Shown here: positions 8,503 to 16,452 of the stretch, in pieces | How the letters are laid out: each line of letters begins with the position of its first letter | How positions within the stretch are numbered: position 1 is the first letter of the stretch | Assembly: GCA_013178225.1 (NCBI GenBank) | Contig: JABLXE010000012.1 | Location: 1 to 64,000 of the forward strand | Source of the DNA: Methanotrichaceae archaeon | GTDB lineage: Archaea > Halobacteriota > Methanosarcinia > Methanotrichales > Methanotrichaceae | Reading direction: 5' to 3' | Length of the DNA: 64,000 nt | The notes under the pieces: model-generated | What the model saw: the letters and a program-made list of their open reading frames with translations, nothing else | Told to the model about the DNA's origin: nothing | Database searches by the model: none | Translations under genes and position numbers: made by a program

Positions 8503-8627
8503 CGCATTAAGTATTGACAACTGCAGAGATTGATACCTGTAGATCTATCGGCAAAAAAAATGATGATGCTCTAAGGCATTAATCGCCAAGTAGGCCCAGT
8601 GAGGACAAAAAGCAGCAAAACCAGCTA

Positions 8628-9491
8628 TCACCTGAACTCCTCCTCCAGCTGTCTCCACTTTCGAATTCCTATCAATTCGTTGAACTCGGACCAGCTGACT
8701 CCGATTTCTCCAATCCCTGTGAGGTCTCCTTCTCTTAGCATCTGCAGAGAGTTTGACATGGCCTTCGCTGCCGGATATAAGCAGACCATTGGAATCGAGA
8801 GGTACTTCACGCCCAGATCCTGCAGCTCTCTAATGGAAAATGATGGAGTCCGGCCTCCGGGAATCAGATTGAACGCCAGCGGTATCGGGATCTCATCGAC
8901 CAGCCGCTTTACCTCATCCAGAGATTGCGGGCATTCCACGTAAACGTAATCGGCACCTGCATCAGCATAGGCGGCACACCGTTCGATGGTCTTCTCGAAA
9001 CCCTCGATGGCCCGGGCATCGGTTCTGGCTCCAATGACCAGGTCCGACTTCTCCTCGTCTCTGGCCCGTATGGCGGCTCCGATCTTGTGAACCATATCTT
9101 CCTTAGAAATGATGGATTTTCCGCTCATATGACCGCATCGTTTGGGCCAGGTCTGATCCTCGATTCTCACGCCTGCTGCGTCTATCCAGATGTAGTTTTT
9201 AAAGGTCCAGTAGGCGTTCAGGGCGTTTCCGTATCCGGTATCGCCATCTACATCGACCGGTATCGAAACGCTGTCAATTATATGCCGGGCCCTCTCCAGG
9301 AGTTCGCCAAAGCTGATCAATCCCAGGTCCGGCTGCCCGATGGCGGACGCGGAGATAGCATAACCCGATGTTCCCATCAATTTGAATCCGGCTTTCTCTA
9401 TCAAGATGGCCGAGAGGGCATCATAGGCACAGGGCCTAAGGGTCAAACCCGGCTGCTCAAGCAGCTGACGGAAGAGTTTCGATCTGTTCAT
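8628..9491 (-). CDS. isocitrate lyase/PEP mutase superfamily enzyme
   Basis: The 287-residue protein is a TIM-barrel enzyme of the isocitrate lyase/phosphoenolpyruvate mutase group. The metal-binding DVDGDTGYGNAL and the catalytic-cysteine loop PKRCGHMSGK are both intact, followed by VIGARTDARA. The KRCGH cysteine is found in the C-C lyases (methylisocitrate, dimethylmalate, oxaloacetate-type) rather than in PEP mutase. The length matches methylisocitrate-lyase-like enzymes, not the longer isocitrate lyase. No methylcitrate synthase or phosphonate gene is nearby, so the substrate is open. A GGAGG ribosome binding site lies 8 nt before the ATG. Confidence 0.82.
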   Translation of the reverse strand: MNRSKLFRQLLEQPGLTLRPCAYDALSAILIEKAGFKLMGTSGYAISASAIGQPDLGLISFGELLERARHIIDSVSIPVDVDGDTGYGNALNAYWTFKNYIWIDAAGVRIEDQTWPKRCGHMSGKSIISKEDMVHKIGAAIRARDEEKSDLVIGARTDARAIEGFEKTIERCAAYADAGADYVYVECPQSLDEVKRLVDEIPIPLAFNLIPGGRTPSFSIRELQDLGVKYLSIPMVCLYPAAKAMSNSLQMLREGDLTGIGEIGVSWSEFNELIGIRKWRQLEEEFR

Positions 9492-9880
9492 GGTCTTGGC
9501 CTCCAGCGAAATTCACGATCGTCCTTATGATAATCTATTGTGGTTCTTAATATAGATATAATCTGTCATAAAGAAGCTCTTATTCACGTAGTTCAAGGCA
9601 CAATATGGTTGATTTTCAGTCTTCCTTTTTCGCCTTTCGGCTATTGAATGCTGTAAGACAATCAAGCAACTGCATCACGCAAAGTTCTCAAGATGCCATC
9701 ATGAAGATGCTGGAAGGCACTTTGCATAAGTGATATATGCAGGAAACTCATTTCCCCATTGTGAGACTGAATGGAGGCTTCCTGTCAGCACGCCGGCATA
9801 TTCCAATTGGAAATATGGCGGCGTTAATTGCCGCTCCTGCAAGACTTTTTGTTAATTTTTTAGGAGTTTGATGATCCCCA
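9492..9880. other. intergenic region with a strong hairpin
   Basis: This 389-base gap between divergently oriented genes holds AT-rich promoter-like sequence for the lyase gene (near 9540-9565), a conspicuous imperfect inverted repeat (9791-9823) and an AGGAG motif (9862-9866) followed by a five-codon ORF (9871-9888) that overlaps the start of the phosphatase gene. No RNA gene is recognised. Confidence 0.5.
9791..9823. repeat. long imperfect palindrome upstream of the phosphatase gene
   Basis: CGCCG and CGGCG form the outer arms, CATATTCC and GGAAATATG the inner arms, around AATT. One G:G mismatch and one bulged A interrupt an otherwise paired stem of about 13 bp. It lies about 60 nt before the start of the next gene and could be an operator or an mRNA leader hairpin. 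Confidence 0.5.
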
Positions 9881-11248
9881 ATGGATAGCGCTTTCATCTC
9901 TGATTCCCTGGTGCTGCTTCAGGCAGTGAGCGTCATAATAGTCGCCTCTTTATGGGTCTCGAGGAGCAGGTATTTTGCCGCGGTCCTCGACGGACGGGCG
10001 AACAACAAAGACCTGGCTGTGCTCATAATATTCTTCGGCGCAGTATCCATCTACGGCAGCTTAATCGGCATCAAAGTCTTCGGCGCGATCATAAGTGTGC
10101 GGGACCTGGGGCCCCTGGTCGGAGGCCTGGCCTGCGGCCCGATTGTGGGCATAGGTGCAGGGCTGATAGGAGGAGCCTTCCGTTATTCGCAGGACGGCTT
10201 TACTGCCGTTGCCTGCTCTTTAGCGGCGATCTTAGCCGGCATTCTCGGAGGCCTCGTACACCTCAAGACCGGCAAGTTTCCGGGAGTCAAATTTGCGGTC
10301 GTCTTTGCAGTCCTCTTCGAGCTGTTTCACATGGGCTTGACGCTGGCCCTATCCAGGCCCTATCCCCTGGCTTTGCAGGTCGTGAAACAGGCCGTTGGGC
10401 CCATGGTCCTGGCCAATGGGGCAGGCATGCTGATCTTTGCCTATATCATTTCCAACGTGATACTGGAGAGGGAGACCAAAAAAGAGAGAGATGTCTACCA
10501 GACGGAACTGCAGAAAAAGCAGGCCGAACTCTCGGTTGCCTCCGACATTCAGAAGAGCTTTCTTCCGGAGAGGATTCCCCTGCTGGACGGATTCGATATA
10601 GCCGCCACATCCATTCCGGCCAAAGAGGTGGGTGGAGACTTCTACGATTTCATCGATAGGGACGACGGCATGGGTTTCGTGATCGCAGACGTATCGGGAA
10701 AGAGCATCTCTGCTGCCCTATTCATGGCCTACTCCAGAACCATCATGCGGGCGGCTGCCTCCTCCGGCAAAGCAGAATCTGAATCCCTCAGAGAGGCCAA
10801 CAATGTGATTGCTGGAGATTCCGGCTCCCGAAACTCGGGCATGTTCGTGACCCTGTTCTTCGGCGTTTTAGATCCCGTCTCTCGAAGGCTTGCTTATGCC
10901 AATGCCGGCCACAATCCGCCCCAGCTCTTCAGGGCTGGTGAGGGAAAATTCGAGGCCCTGCAGGTAACAGGAGTGGCTCTGGGAATGATTGATGATATGG
11001 AGTATGAGGAGAGGGAGGTCGAACTTCATCCGGGAGACGTCCTGGTCCTGTATACGGATGGCCTGGTGGAGGCCATGGACCACAATCAGCAGCTCTTCGG
11101 CCTGGATAGGCTGACCGCCTCCATCAGAGCTTCCAGGGATCTGACCGCCCAGCAGATACTTGACCGGGTCCTAGCGGACATATCGTCGTTCAGCCGGGGT
11201 CTAGAACAATCGGACGATATGACGGCCATTGTGGTCAAAGCGAAGTGA
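9881..11248 (+). CDS. membrane SpoIIE/RsbU-type serine phosphatase with 5TM receptor domain
   Basis: The first 200 residues carry about five or six membrane helices and fit a 5TMR-LYT (LytS-type) receptor, with GPLVGGLACGPIVGIGAGLI. After a helical linker (residues about 205-225) comes a PP2C-type phosphatase domain: KEVGGDFYDFID, VIADVSGKSISAALFMAYSR, YANAGHNPPQLFR, LVLYTDGLVEAMD and the terminal SDDMTAIVVKAK. The metal-binding aspartates are present. Such enzymes dephosphorylate anti-sigma-antagonist-type proteins in partner-switching systems. The following permease carries an RsbW-like tail, so the two may be functionally linked (inference). The 455-residue length is complete. Confidence 0.85.
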   Translation: MDSAFISDSLVLLQAVSVIIVASLWVSRSRYFAAVLDGRANNKDLAVLIIFFGAVSIYGSLIGIKVFGAIISVRDLGPLVGGLACGPIVGIGAGLIGGAFRYSQDGFTAVACSLAAILAGILGGLVHLKTGKFPGVKFAVVFAVLFELFHMGLTLALSRPYPLALQVVKQAVGPMVLANGAGMLIFAYIISNVILERETKKERDVYQTELQKKQAELSVASDIQKSFLPERIPLLDGFDIAATSIPAKEVGGDFYDFIDRDDGMGFVIADVSGKSISAALFMAYSRTIMRAAASSGKAESESLREANNVIAGDSGSRNSGMFVTLFFGVLDPVSRRLAYANAGHNPPQLFRAGEGKFEALQVTGVALGMIDDMEYEEREVELHPGDVLVLYTDGLVEAMDHNQQLFGLDRLTASIRASRDLTAQQILDRVLADISSFSRGLEQSDDMTAIVVKAK

Positions 11249-11430
11249 ATGGAAAAGCGAAAGCGACGCAATTTCAAACCCAACTTGGGAAAAAAGGATC
11301 GGAGGGCAACAGTTCATAAGCGCTATGCCCGGTAAGCACGAAAAGGCTATTTTAGGTCAGTTTTTTAGATCCTTATTCTTTATCAGAATGAAATCCCAAA
11401 AAGGACCATGAGGAGGCCGAAAGGGATAAA

Positions 11431-13185
11431 TTGATAGAATCCATGAACTCCGAAATATCGAGACTCAGAGGTAAAATGGCCAAGAAACCCACCAATATCA
11501 TCTATGGCGTGGACGACGATCCTCCTCTGGCAACTACATTGCTTCTGGGCTTTCAGCACATCTTCATTTTATCCATCGCCTTCATCTTTCCGGTGGTCAT
11601 AGTGAGCGAGATCGGCGGCTCTCCTGAGGACGCAGAGAACCTGATCTGCATGGCCATGTTGGCCACCGGCTTCGGCACCATTCTACAGGGGATAAATAAA
11701 GGACCGATCGGTTCAGGCTATCTGTGTCCGCTGGTAAACGGTCCGGCCTTCGTGCCGGCATCGCTCCTGGCCGGAAAAGCAGGCGGCCTGGCTCTGATCT
11801 TCGGCATGACCGCTGCAGCCGGCATTTTTGAGGCGCTATTCTCCCAGGTGGTAGGAAGACTGCGCAAGTACTTCCCTCCCGAGGTGACGGGAACGGTGGT
11901 GCTGATGGTGGGGGTGGAAGTCATTCCCATTGCCGTTCCAAAGTTTTTCGGAATTGACAGCACTCACCTGGAGCCCCAGCTCCTACCCTTCCTGGTGGCT
12001 CTGGCCACCCTGGCAGTGACGGCAGGCTTCAACGTCTGGGGAAAGGGAAACCTCAGGCTCTACTCTCTCTTAATCGGCATGACAGCAGGCTATCTCATAT
12101 CCCTTGCCGCCGGCATCCTGACCATAGACCACATCAGGCTGATCCTGGACTCGCCCGTGTTTCAGCTTCCGGAGATGGGCCGTTTCGGCATGACCTTCAG
12201 CGCTGCTTTGCTGGTGCCGTTCATGGTGGCTGCCCTCTCCTCGGCACTGAAGACCATGGGCGATCTGACCACCTGCCAGAAGATCAATGACGCCGAATGG
12301 AAGCGAATTGAGATGGGGTCCATCAGCCGGGGAATGCTGGCCTGTGGAGCCGGCAATATCGCCTCCGGCCTGCTGGGAGCCCTGGGACAGTCGGTCTCTT
12401 CGAGCAACATCGGCCTATCCATTGCCACAGGAGCCACCAGCAGGCGCATCGGCTACGCGGCCGGCGGCATTCTGATGCTGATGGCCTTCTTTCCGAAGCT
12501 TGCGGCCATCTTTGCAATAATGCCCACGCCGGTGATGGGCGCCTCACTGATCTTTGCGATCTGCTTCATGATCATGGCCGGAATTCAGATCATAATGTCA
12601 CGCATGATCGATGCCAGAAAGACCTTCGTGGTGGGACTGTCCATCATATTCGGGTTGAGCTTCGACTCTGTGCCGGAGCTTTACAGCGGCCTGGACCCGG
12701 TGGTGGCGACCTTCTTTTCATCATCTCTGGCCATGGCCACCATCTGTGCGGTAGTCCTCAACGTCTTTTTCCGCCTGGGAATAAGCCAGAAGATAGATTT
12801 CCAGATCGACACCGAGGCAGATACCTCAGATAAGATCTTCCAGATCATGGAGAGACAGGGCTCGGCCTGGGGGGCTAGAAGAGAGGTAATAATGAACGTA
12901 ATAGCCGCCCTAAACGAGCTGCTGGAGGCGGCACCATTCCTGGATCTGCGGGATAAGAATATCGCTGTGAGCGTTCAGTTCGATGAGTTCAACCTGGACG
13001 CCCGGGCGGTCTATGACGGAAAGCCCTTCAATATACCCTCTGCCATGCCTTGCATCGAATCTCTCGAAGATGCAGATGATGCGTATCTCGCCATGGCGGC
13101 GTTCATGATGGGCAGGTATGCCGACAGAATATCGTTCTCCACCAAAGACGGAAAGACGCAGATACACCTGCATTTTGAGCATTAG
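11431..13185 (+). CDS. nucleobase:cation symporter-2 family permease with C-terminal RsbW-like domain
   Basis: Residues about 30-450 form a uracil/xanthine permease (NCS2) with a dozen hydrophobic helices; typical pieces are LLLGFQHIFILSIAFIFPVV, the QGINKGPIGSGYLCPLV region and SSSNIGLSIATGATSRRIGY. After residue 455 there is an extra domain of about 120 residues: REVIMNVIAALNELLEAAPF resembles the N-box helix of GHKL/RsbW ATPases, FDEFNLDARAVYDGKPFNIP the D-box strand, and the C-terminal YADRISFSTKDGKTQIHLHF the last strands. The glycine-rich lid is absent, so ATP binding may be lost. Substrate is probably a purine or pyrimidine base. The start is a TTG at 11431 with AAAGGGA upstream; the ATG at 11443 or 11476 is possible. 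Confidence 0.8.
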   Translation: MIESMNSEISRLRGKMAKKPTNIIYGVDDDPPLATTLLLGFQHIFILSIAFIFPVVIVSEIGGSPEDAENLICMAMLATGFGTILQGINKGPIGSGYLCPLVNGPAFVPASLLAGKAGGLALIFGMTAAAGIFEALFSQVVGRLRKYFPPEVTGTVVLMVGVEVIPIAVPKFFGIDSTHLEPQLLPFLVALATLAVTAGFNVWGKGNLRLYSLLIGMTAGYLISLAAGILTIDHIRLILDSPVFQLPEMGRFGMTFSAALLVPFMVAALSSALKTMGDLTTCQKINDAEWKRIEMGSISRGMLACGAGNIASGLLGALGQSVSSSNIGLSIATGATSRRIGYAAGGILMLMAFFPKLAAIFAIMPTPVMGASLIFAICFMIMAGIQIIMSRMIDARKTFVVGLSIIFGLSFDSVPELYSGLDPVVATFFSSSLAMATICAVVLNVFFRLGISQKIDFQIDTEADTSDKIFQIMERQGSAWGARREVIMNVIAALNELLEAAPFLDLRDKNIAVSVQFDEFNLDARAVYDGKPFNIPSAMPCIESLEDADDAYLAMAAFMMGRYADRISFSTKDGKTQIHLHFEH

Positions 13186-13325
13186 TCAATGCCATTTTCC
13201 CTTGTGGCAGATGAATGGAGATCGCAGAGCGGCAAATGAGTACTTACCAGAAAATTCTTAATATTCCGGTCGGCAAAATCGATAACTTGATTGCAATACA
13301 TACCGATCTTGCGAGGAGCATTGAG

Positions 13326-14108
13326 ATGACACAACAGCAGAAGAGAAAAATCATCGCCGCCGAGATGAACGGCAAGGCTTATGACCAAGCCAAGTTCGAT
13401 AAGGCCATCGTGGCCATTGGCTCAACGGAAAACCACGGCTTTCACCTGCCCTTTTCAACCGACACTTTCGTCTCCCAGGCGCTTGCCGAAGAGATCGCCT
13501 CACGGATGGAGAATATGCTGGTTCTTCCGCCGCTCTACTACGGCATGAGCGAGCACTACCAGCACCGCCCGTTCTCCATCTCGCTCAGGTCCGAACACCT
13601 GATCCAGGTGGTGAGAGACATCCTGGAGAGCACCTACCGCTGGGGGATCAAGAAGATCGTGATCATCAACGGCCACGACGGCAACATAGCTCCAATCGAG
13701 ATTGCCGCCAGAGAGTTCAAGGCCCAGCATGCTGACGCCAGAGTGGTCTCGCTTGACGCCTGGTGGGTCTCCGCCGGGAACCTGCTGCCCAAAGACACCT
13801 TCGAGGTCTGGGATGGACTCGGTCACGCCGGAGAGGGCGAGACGTCCATTGCCCTGGCCCTCTTCCCGGATCTGGTGGACATGAGTGCGGCCAAGGGCGT
13901 GGTGCCTGACCTGCCGCCTCATCTGGACATAAAGTGGCTCTTTTCCGAGCTAACCGATACTGGTGCCACCGGAGACCCATCAAAGGGCAGCCGGGAGAAG
14001 GGTGAGATGATGAAGGCGGCTCTGGTTGACGCGGTGGTGAAGTCGCTTCAGGAGCTGGAAGAGGTTGATTGGAGGTACGAGAGCCTCAAGCTCAAGAAGC
14101 AGATTTGA
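13326..14108 (+). CDS. creatininase-family amidohydrolase
   Basis: The 260-residue protein carries the metal-site motifs of the creatininase fold: GSTENHGFHLPFSTDT (Glu, His and Asp ligands), IINGHDGN, and GHAGEGETSIAL. Members include creatinine amidohydrolase, the MftE peptidase and archaeal ArfB, the formamide hydrolase of riboflavin and F420 synthesis. ArfB would fit a methanogen, but the sequence alone does not separate these activities, and no other F420 or riboflavin gene adjoins (RibC is 3.7 kb away). The ATG at 13326 is chosen over the longer frame from 13215 because GAGGAG lies seven bases before it and it gives the usual N-terminal length. It follows the nucleobase permease in the same direction. 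Confidence 0.8.
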   Translation: MTQQQKRKIIAAEMNGKAYDQAKFDKAIVAIGSTENHGFHLPFSTDTFVSQALAEEIASRMENMLVLPPLYYGMSEHYQHRPFSISLRSEHLIQVVRDILESTYRWGIKKIVIINGHDGNIAPIEIAAREFKAQHADARVVSLDAWWVSAGNLLPKDTFEVWDGLGHAGEGETSIALALFPDLVDMSAAKGVVPDLPPHLDIKWLFSELTDTGATGDPSKGSREKGEMMKAALVDAVVKSLQELEEVDWRYESLKLKKQI

Positions 14109-14161
14109 CGCTGCAAGATTGAAGCTTGAAGCCGCCCGATCGAGCCCCTAGGTAGGACAGT

Positions 14162-14181
14162 TGTCGAAAAACCTTTCGACA
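14162..14181 (+). repeat. perfect 8-bp hairpin upstream of the DUF2254 gene
   Basis: TGTCGAAA and TTTCGACA pair perfectly around AACC, ending 20 nt before the next start codon. The right arm and following bases (TTCGACAGGCT) recur at about 37906, downstream of the Tex gene. It may be a terminator for the creatininase gene or part of a small dispersed repeat. Confidence 0.4.
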
Positions 14182-14201
14182 GGCTTATACGTCTCAAGAG
14201 A

Positions 14202-15428
14202 ATGGCATTCGTGGTGCAGCTGGAAGATGTTCTGAGCAACTCGCAGAGACGGACCTGGATCTCGATCCTGGTCTATGCCATTTTAATGGCGGCGGTCTTT
14301 GCCGCAACCCACCTGATCTTCACCTACTTCGGGCTTCTGCACACCGATCCCACCACAGCCCGCTACCTGCTCAACACCCTGGTCAACAGCGAAGCCGGAA
14401 TCTTCGCCATTGTGGTAACGCTCAGCCTGATCGCGGTTCAGCTAGCCGCTTCGTCCTATTCGGCCAGGGTGATAGACCTGTTCATGAGAACCCCCGACCC
14501 GTGGGTGGTGATGATCATATACATAGTGGCCATGGTCTACGGCCTCGGAATTCTAAAGCTGATGGACGACATAAGTGTGGCCGGCCTCGAGATTCACATA
14601 GCCATATCCTATTATCTGGGCATCTTCGCCTTCCTGTCGCTGATCGTCTTCATCTGGAACACCTTCAGCCTGCTTCAGCCCTTCTCCATCATCGACCGCC
14701 TCTCCGAGAGGATAGATAAGCAGCACATCATTTCGCTGCACAGCCGGGCAGCGCCCTTCAACAACGATCCAGTGCAGCCGATCATAGATATCGTGCTGGG
14801 CTCCTGGGGAAAGTACGACTACGAGACTCTGGGGTACGGGCTGCGAGCCATAAGCCTGCGAACGGAGGAGATCCTGGAGGAAAACCGCATCAACAATGCG
14901 GAAAAGGCCCTGGTTCTGAATCATATCTCCGGCCACTTCTTCAAGGTGGGCACGCTGGCCCTCAACCGCAAGGACGAGGACTTCACCCTGAAGGTATTTC
15001 AGAACCTGGACTATGTCGGCCTGGTCGCCACCAGGGAAGGGCTGGAAGCGCCGGTCCTGGATATACTCAAATTCTTCGGCAACACCGGCATCCGGACCGC
15101 AGAGGAGGGACAGGAGAAGATAGCCTTCGAGTCGGTGGGGCATCTCAGGAGTGTGGGCGAAGCCGCAGTAGAGCGACAAATGGCAGACGCGGCCAGAACA
15201 TCGGCCTTCTATCTCTCGGAAGTAGGAGTCGTCGCTGCCGAGCACGACGGGGAGAATACTGCTTCCTTCTCGGCCACCAACCTGGAACAGTTCCGGGCAA
15301 AAGCCTCCTCAAAGAAGCTCTATGCGGTGGCCCAGCAGTGCGAGCTGTCCCTAAACGACATCAACGAGGCCCTATGCAACGGCCAGGGCTCGATAGAGGG
15401 GCTGTTGAGGCAGGCGGCCGGAAAGTAA
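14202..15428 (+). CDS. DUF2254 family membrane protein
   Basis: The 408-residue protein has four hydrophobic segments in the first 160 residues (WISILVYAILMAAVFAAT, NSEAGIFAIVVTLSLIAVQL, WVVMIIYIVAMVYGLGI and YYLGIFAFLSLIVFIW), followed by a soluble helical part of about 240 residues. The ARVIDLFMRTPDPWV stretch and general layout match DUF2254 predicted membrane proteins. The function of the family is not established. It stands alone, with a weak AAGAGA before the ATG and a hairpin just upstream. Complete, without visible damage. Confidence 0.75.
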   Translation: MAFVVQLEDVLSNSQRRTWISILVYAILMAAVFAATHLIFTYFGLLHTDPTTARYLLNTLVNSEAGIFAIVVTLSLIAVQLAASSYSARVIDLFMRTPDPWVVMIIYIVAMVYGLGILKLMDDISVAGLEIHIAISYYLGIFAFLSLIVFIWNTFSLLQPFSIIDRLSERIDKQHIISLHSRAAPFNNDPVQPIIDIVLGSWGKYDYETLGYGLRAISLRTEEILEENRINNAEKALVLNHISGHFFKVGTLALNRKDEDFTLKVFQNLDYVGLVATREGLEAPVLDILKFFGNTGIRTAEEGQEKIAFESVGHLRSVGEAAVERQMADAARTSAFYLSEVGVVAAEHDGENTASFSATNLEQFRAKASSKKLYAVAQQCELSLNDINEALCNGQGSIEGLLRQAAGK

Positions 15429-15451
15429 AAAGATCGGAAACCAACACAAAA

Positions 15452-16150
15452 CTACCGCTCGGCTCGATCCAGATCCGACTCGGCGTTGCGTTTGAAGTCC
15501 AGGGTCAGATAATCGAGAGTCATGGGAAGGGATAGCACCAGCTGGTCGATGAACTGGATGCCGATCCGAATCCAAGAGGGTCGACACTCCAGCAGGTGAC
15601 CGCCGTGCTGCAGGTCAAAAGACAGGAAATGCAGGTGAAGCCCGGGAACATTTAGCGAGGACATGAAACTGGGAGTGAAATAGCCTGCCACCGTTCCATC
15701 GATGGCTCCAAACTCAAAAGTGGGCTGATTCCTGGTGGCCTCAACCAGAGGCTTGTAGTTTTCCTGCTTTGGAACGGATCGAGTTTTGACCTGGGCAAAT
15801 CTTCCCTGGACCCTGATTGCGTAGAAGATATTGGGCGAGGGGAGCATTCCCAGCAACATATCGATGAAGGCCCGGTAATCCATGTCGCCCTCGACTTCTT
15901 CCTGAGTCATGGGCGAAAAGAAGGTCACACAGGCAAAGGGAGTTTCCGCCTCGTCTCCGATCACATTGACCCGGCCTGAGGCATCGATCTGGTAAACGAC
16001 TCCATCCAGCATCACCATCTCGCCGTCAAGGTCGTTGAAGGTCCCCAGGCCGAAGTCGCCGTGCTCCCTCAGCTGGGCGAAGGTCACGTTCTCCTCGTAG
16101 ATTCCCTCAACCAGGGCACCCACCGGGCTCGATAGGTAAACCGGCTTCAC
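15452..16150 (-). CDS. budA: acetolactate decarboxylase
   Basis: The 232-residue protein matches alpha-acetolactate decarboxylase, which converts acetolactate to acetoin. Visible motifs are the N-terminal GALVEGIYEENVTFAQLREH, GDFGLGTFNDLDGEMVMLDG, the ATRNQPTFEF loop and the zinc-binding GLHLHFLSFDLQHGGHLLEC, whose three histidines are typical ligands. The length is normal. It starts with a GTG and lacks a strong ribosome binding site. No acetolactate synthase or butanediol dehydrogenase gene adjoins; in a methanogen it may dispose of surplus acetolactate from branched-chain amino acid synthesis (inference). Cytoplasmic, no signal peptide. Confidence 0.9.
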   Translation of the reverse strand: MKPVYLSSPVGALVEGIYEENVTFAQLREHGDFGLGTFNDLDGEMVMLDGVVYQIDASGRVNVIGDEAETPFACVTFFSPMTQEEVEGDMDYRAFIDMLLGMLPSPNIFYAIRVQGRFAQVKTRSVPKQENYKPLVEATRNQPTFEFGAIDGTVAGYFTPSFMSSLNVPGLHLHFLSFDLQHGGHLLECRPSWIRIGIQFIDQLVLSLPMTLDYLTLDFKRNAESDLDRAER

Positions 16151-16305
16151 TTTAAGCAGGCTCCATGTTCAGTCTCGCTTTCAAAGGCCTGTGCACTCAG
16201 CGGATCACTTCCCTGCATTTCAATTGCCATTCAACCAGCCGTAATCCTATTTTCTCAACCGTCTCGAACAAATGATTGCTCATCGAAGAACTATCGCGCC
16301 AAACT

Positions 16306-16319
16306 TATTTAAATATTTT
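16306..16319 (+). promoter_or_regulatory. TATA-like box for a short transcript
   Basis: TTATTTAAATATTT is a strong archaeal TATA-like sequence centred about 28-29 nt before the ATG at 16342, with no longer gene directly downstream. Confidence 0.5.
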
Positions 16320-16341
16320 CAGATATGATCCTGCCTCGAGA

Positions 16342-16452
16342 ATGTACGAGGCCGTCCCGCCCAAGAGAGAACCAAGACAATTCTTCAGAAAAACGCCAGC
16401 TCTCACTGGCCGCTCTTGGAAGTCATGCGACACCTTAATGTGCTCAGAATGA
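16342..16452 (+). CDS. possible 36-residue leaderless protein, or a small RNA
   Basis: An ORF of 36 codons starts at an ATG placed about 28 nt after a strong TATA-like box, the spacing expected for leaderless translation. The predicted peptide starts MYEAVPPKREPRQFFRK, is basic and has two cysteines near its end. I do not recognise it. The first 20 nt of the transcript can instead fold into a hairpin (GCCTCG/CGAGGC, 16333-16352), so a non-coding RNA is an equal possibility. Coding status is therefore uncertain. Confidence 0.3.
   Translation: MYEAVPPKREPRQFFRKTPALTGRSWKSCDTLMCSE

Noticed and set aside
14553-15245. 230-codon antisense frame in the DUF2254 gene
   Set aside because: It is a shadow of GC-rich coding sequence; the sense protein has clear membrane helices.
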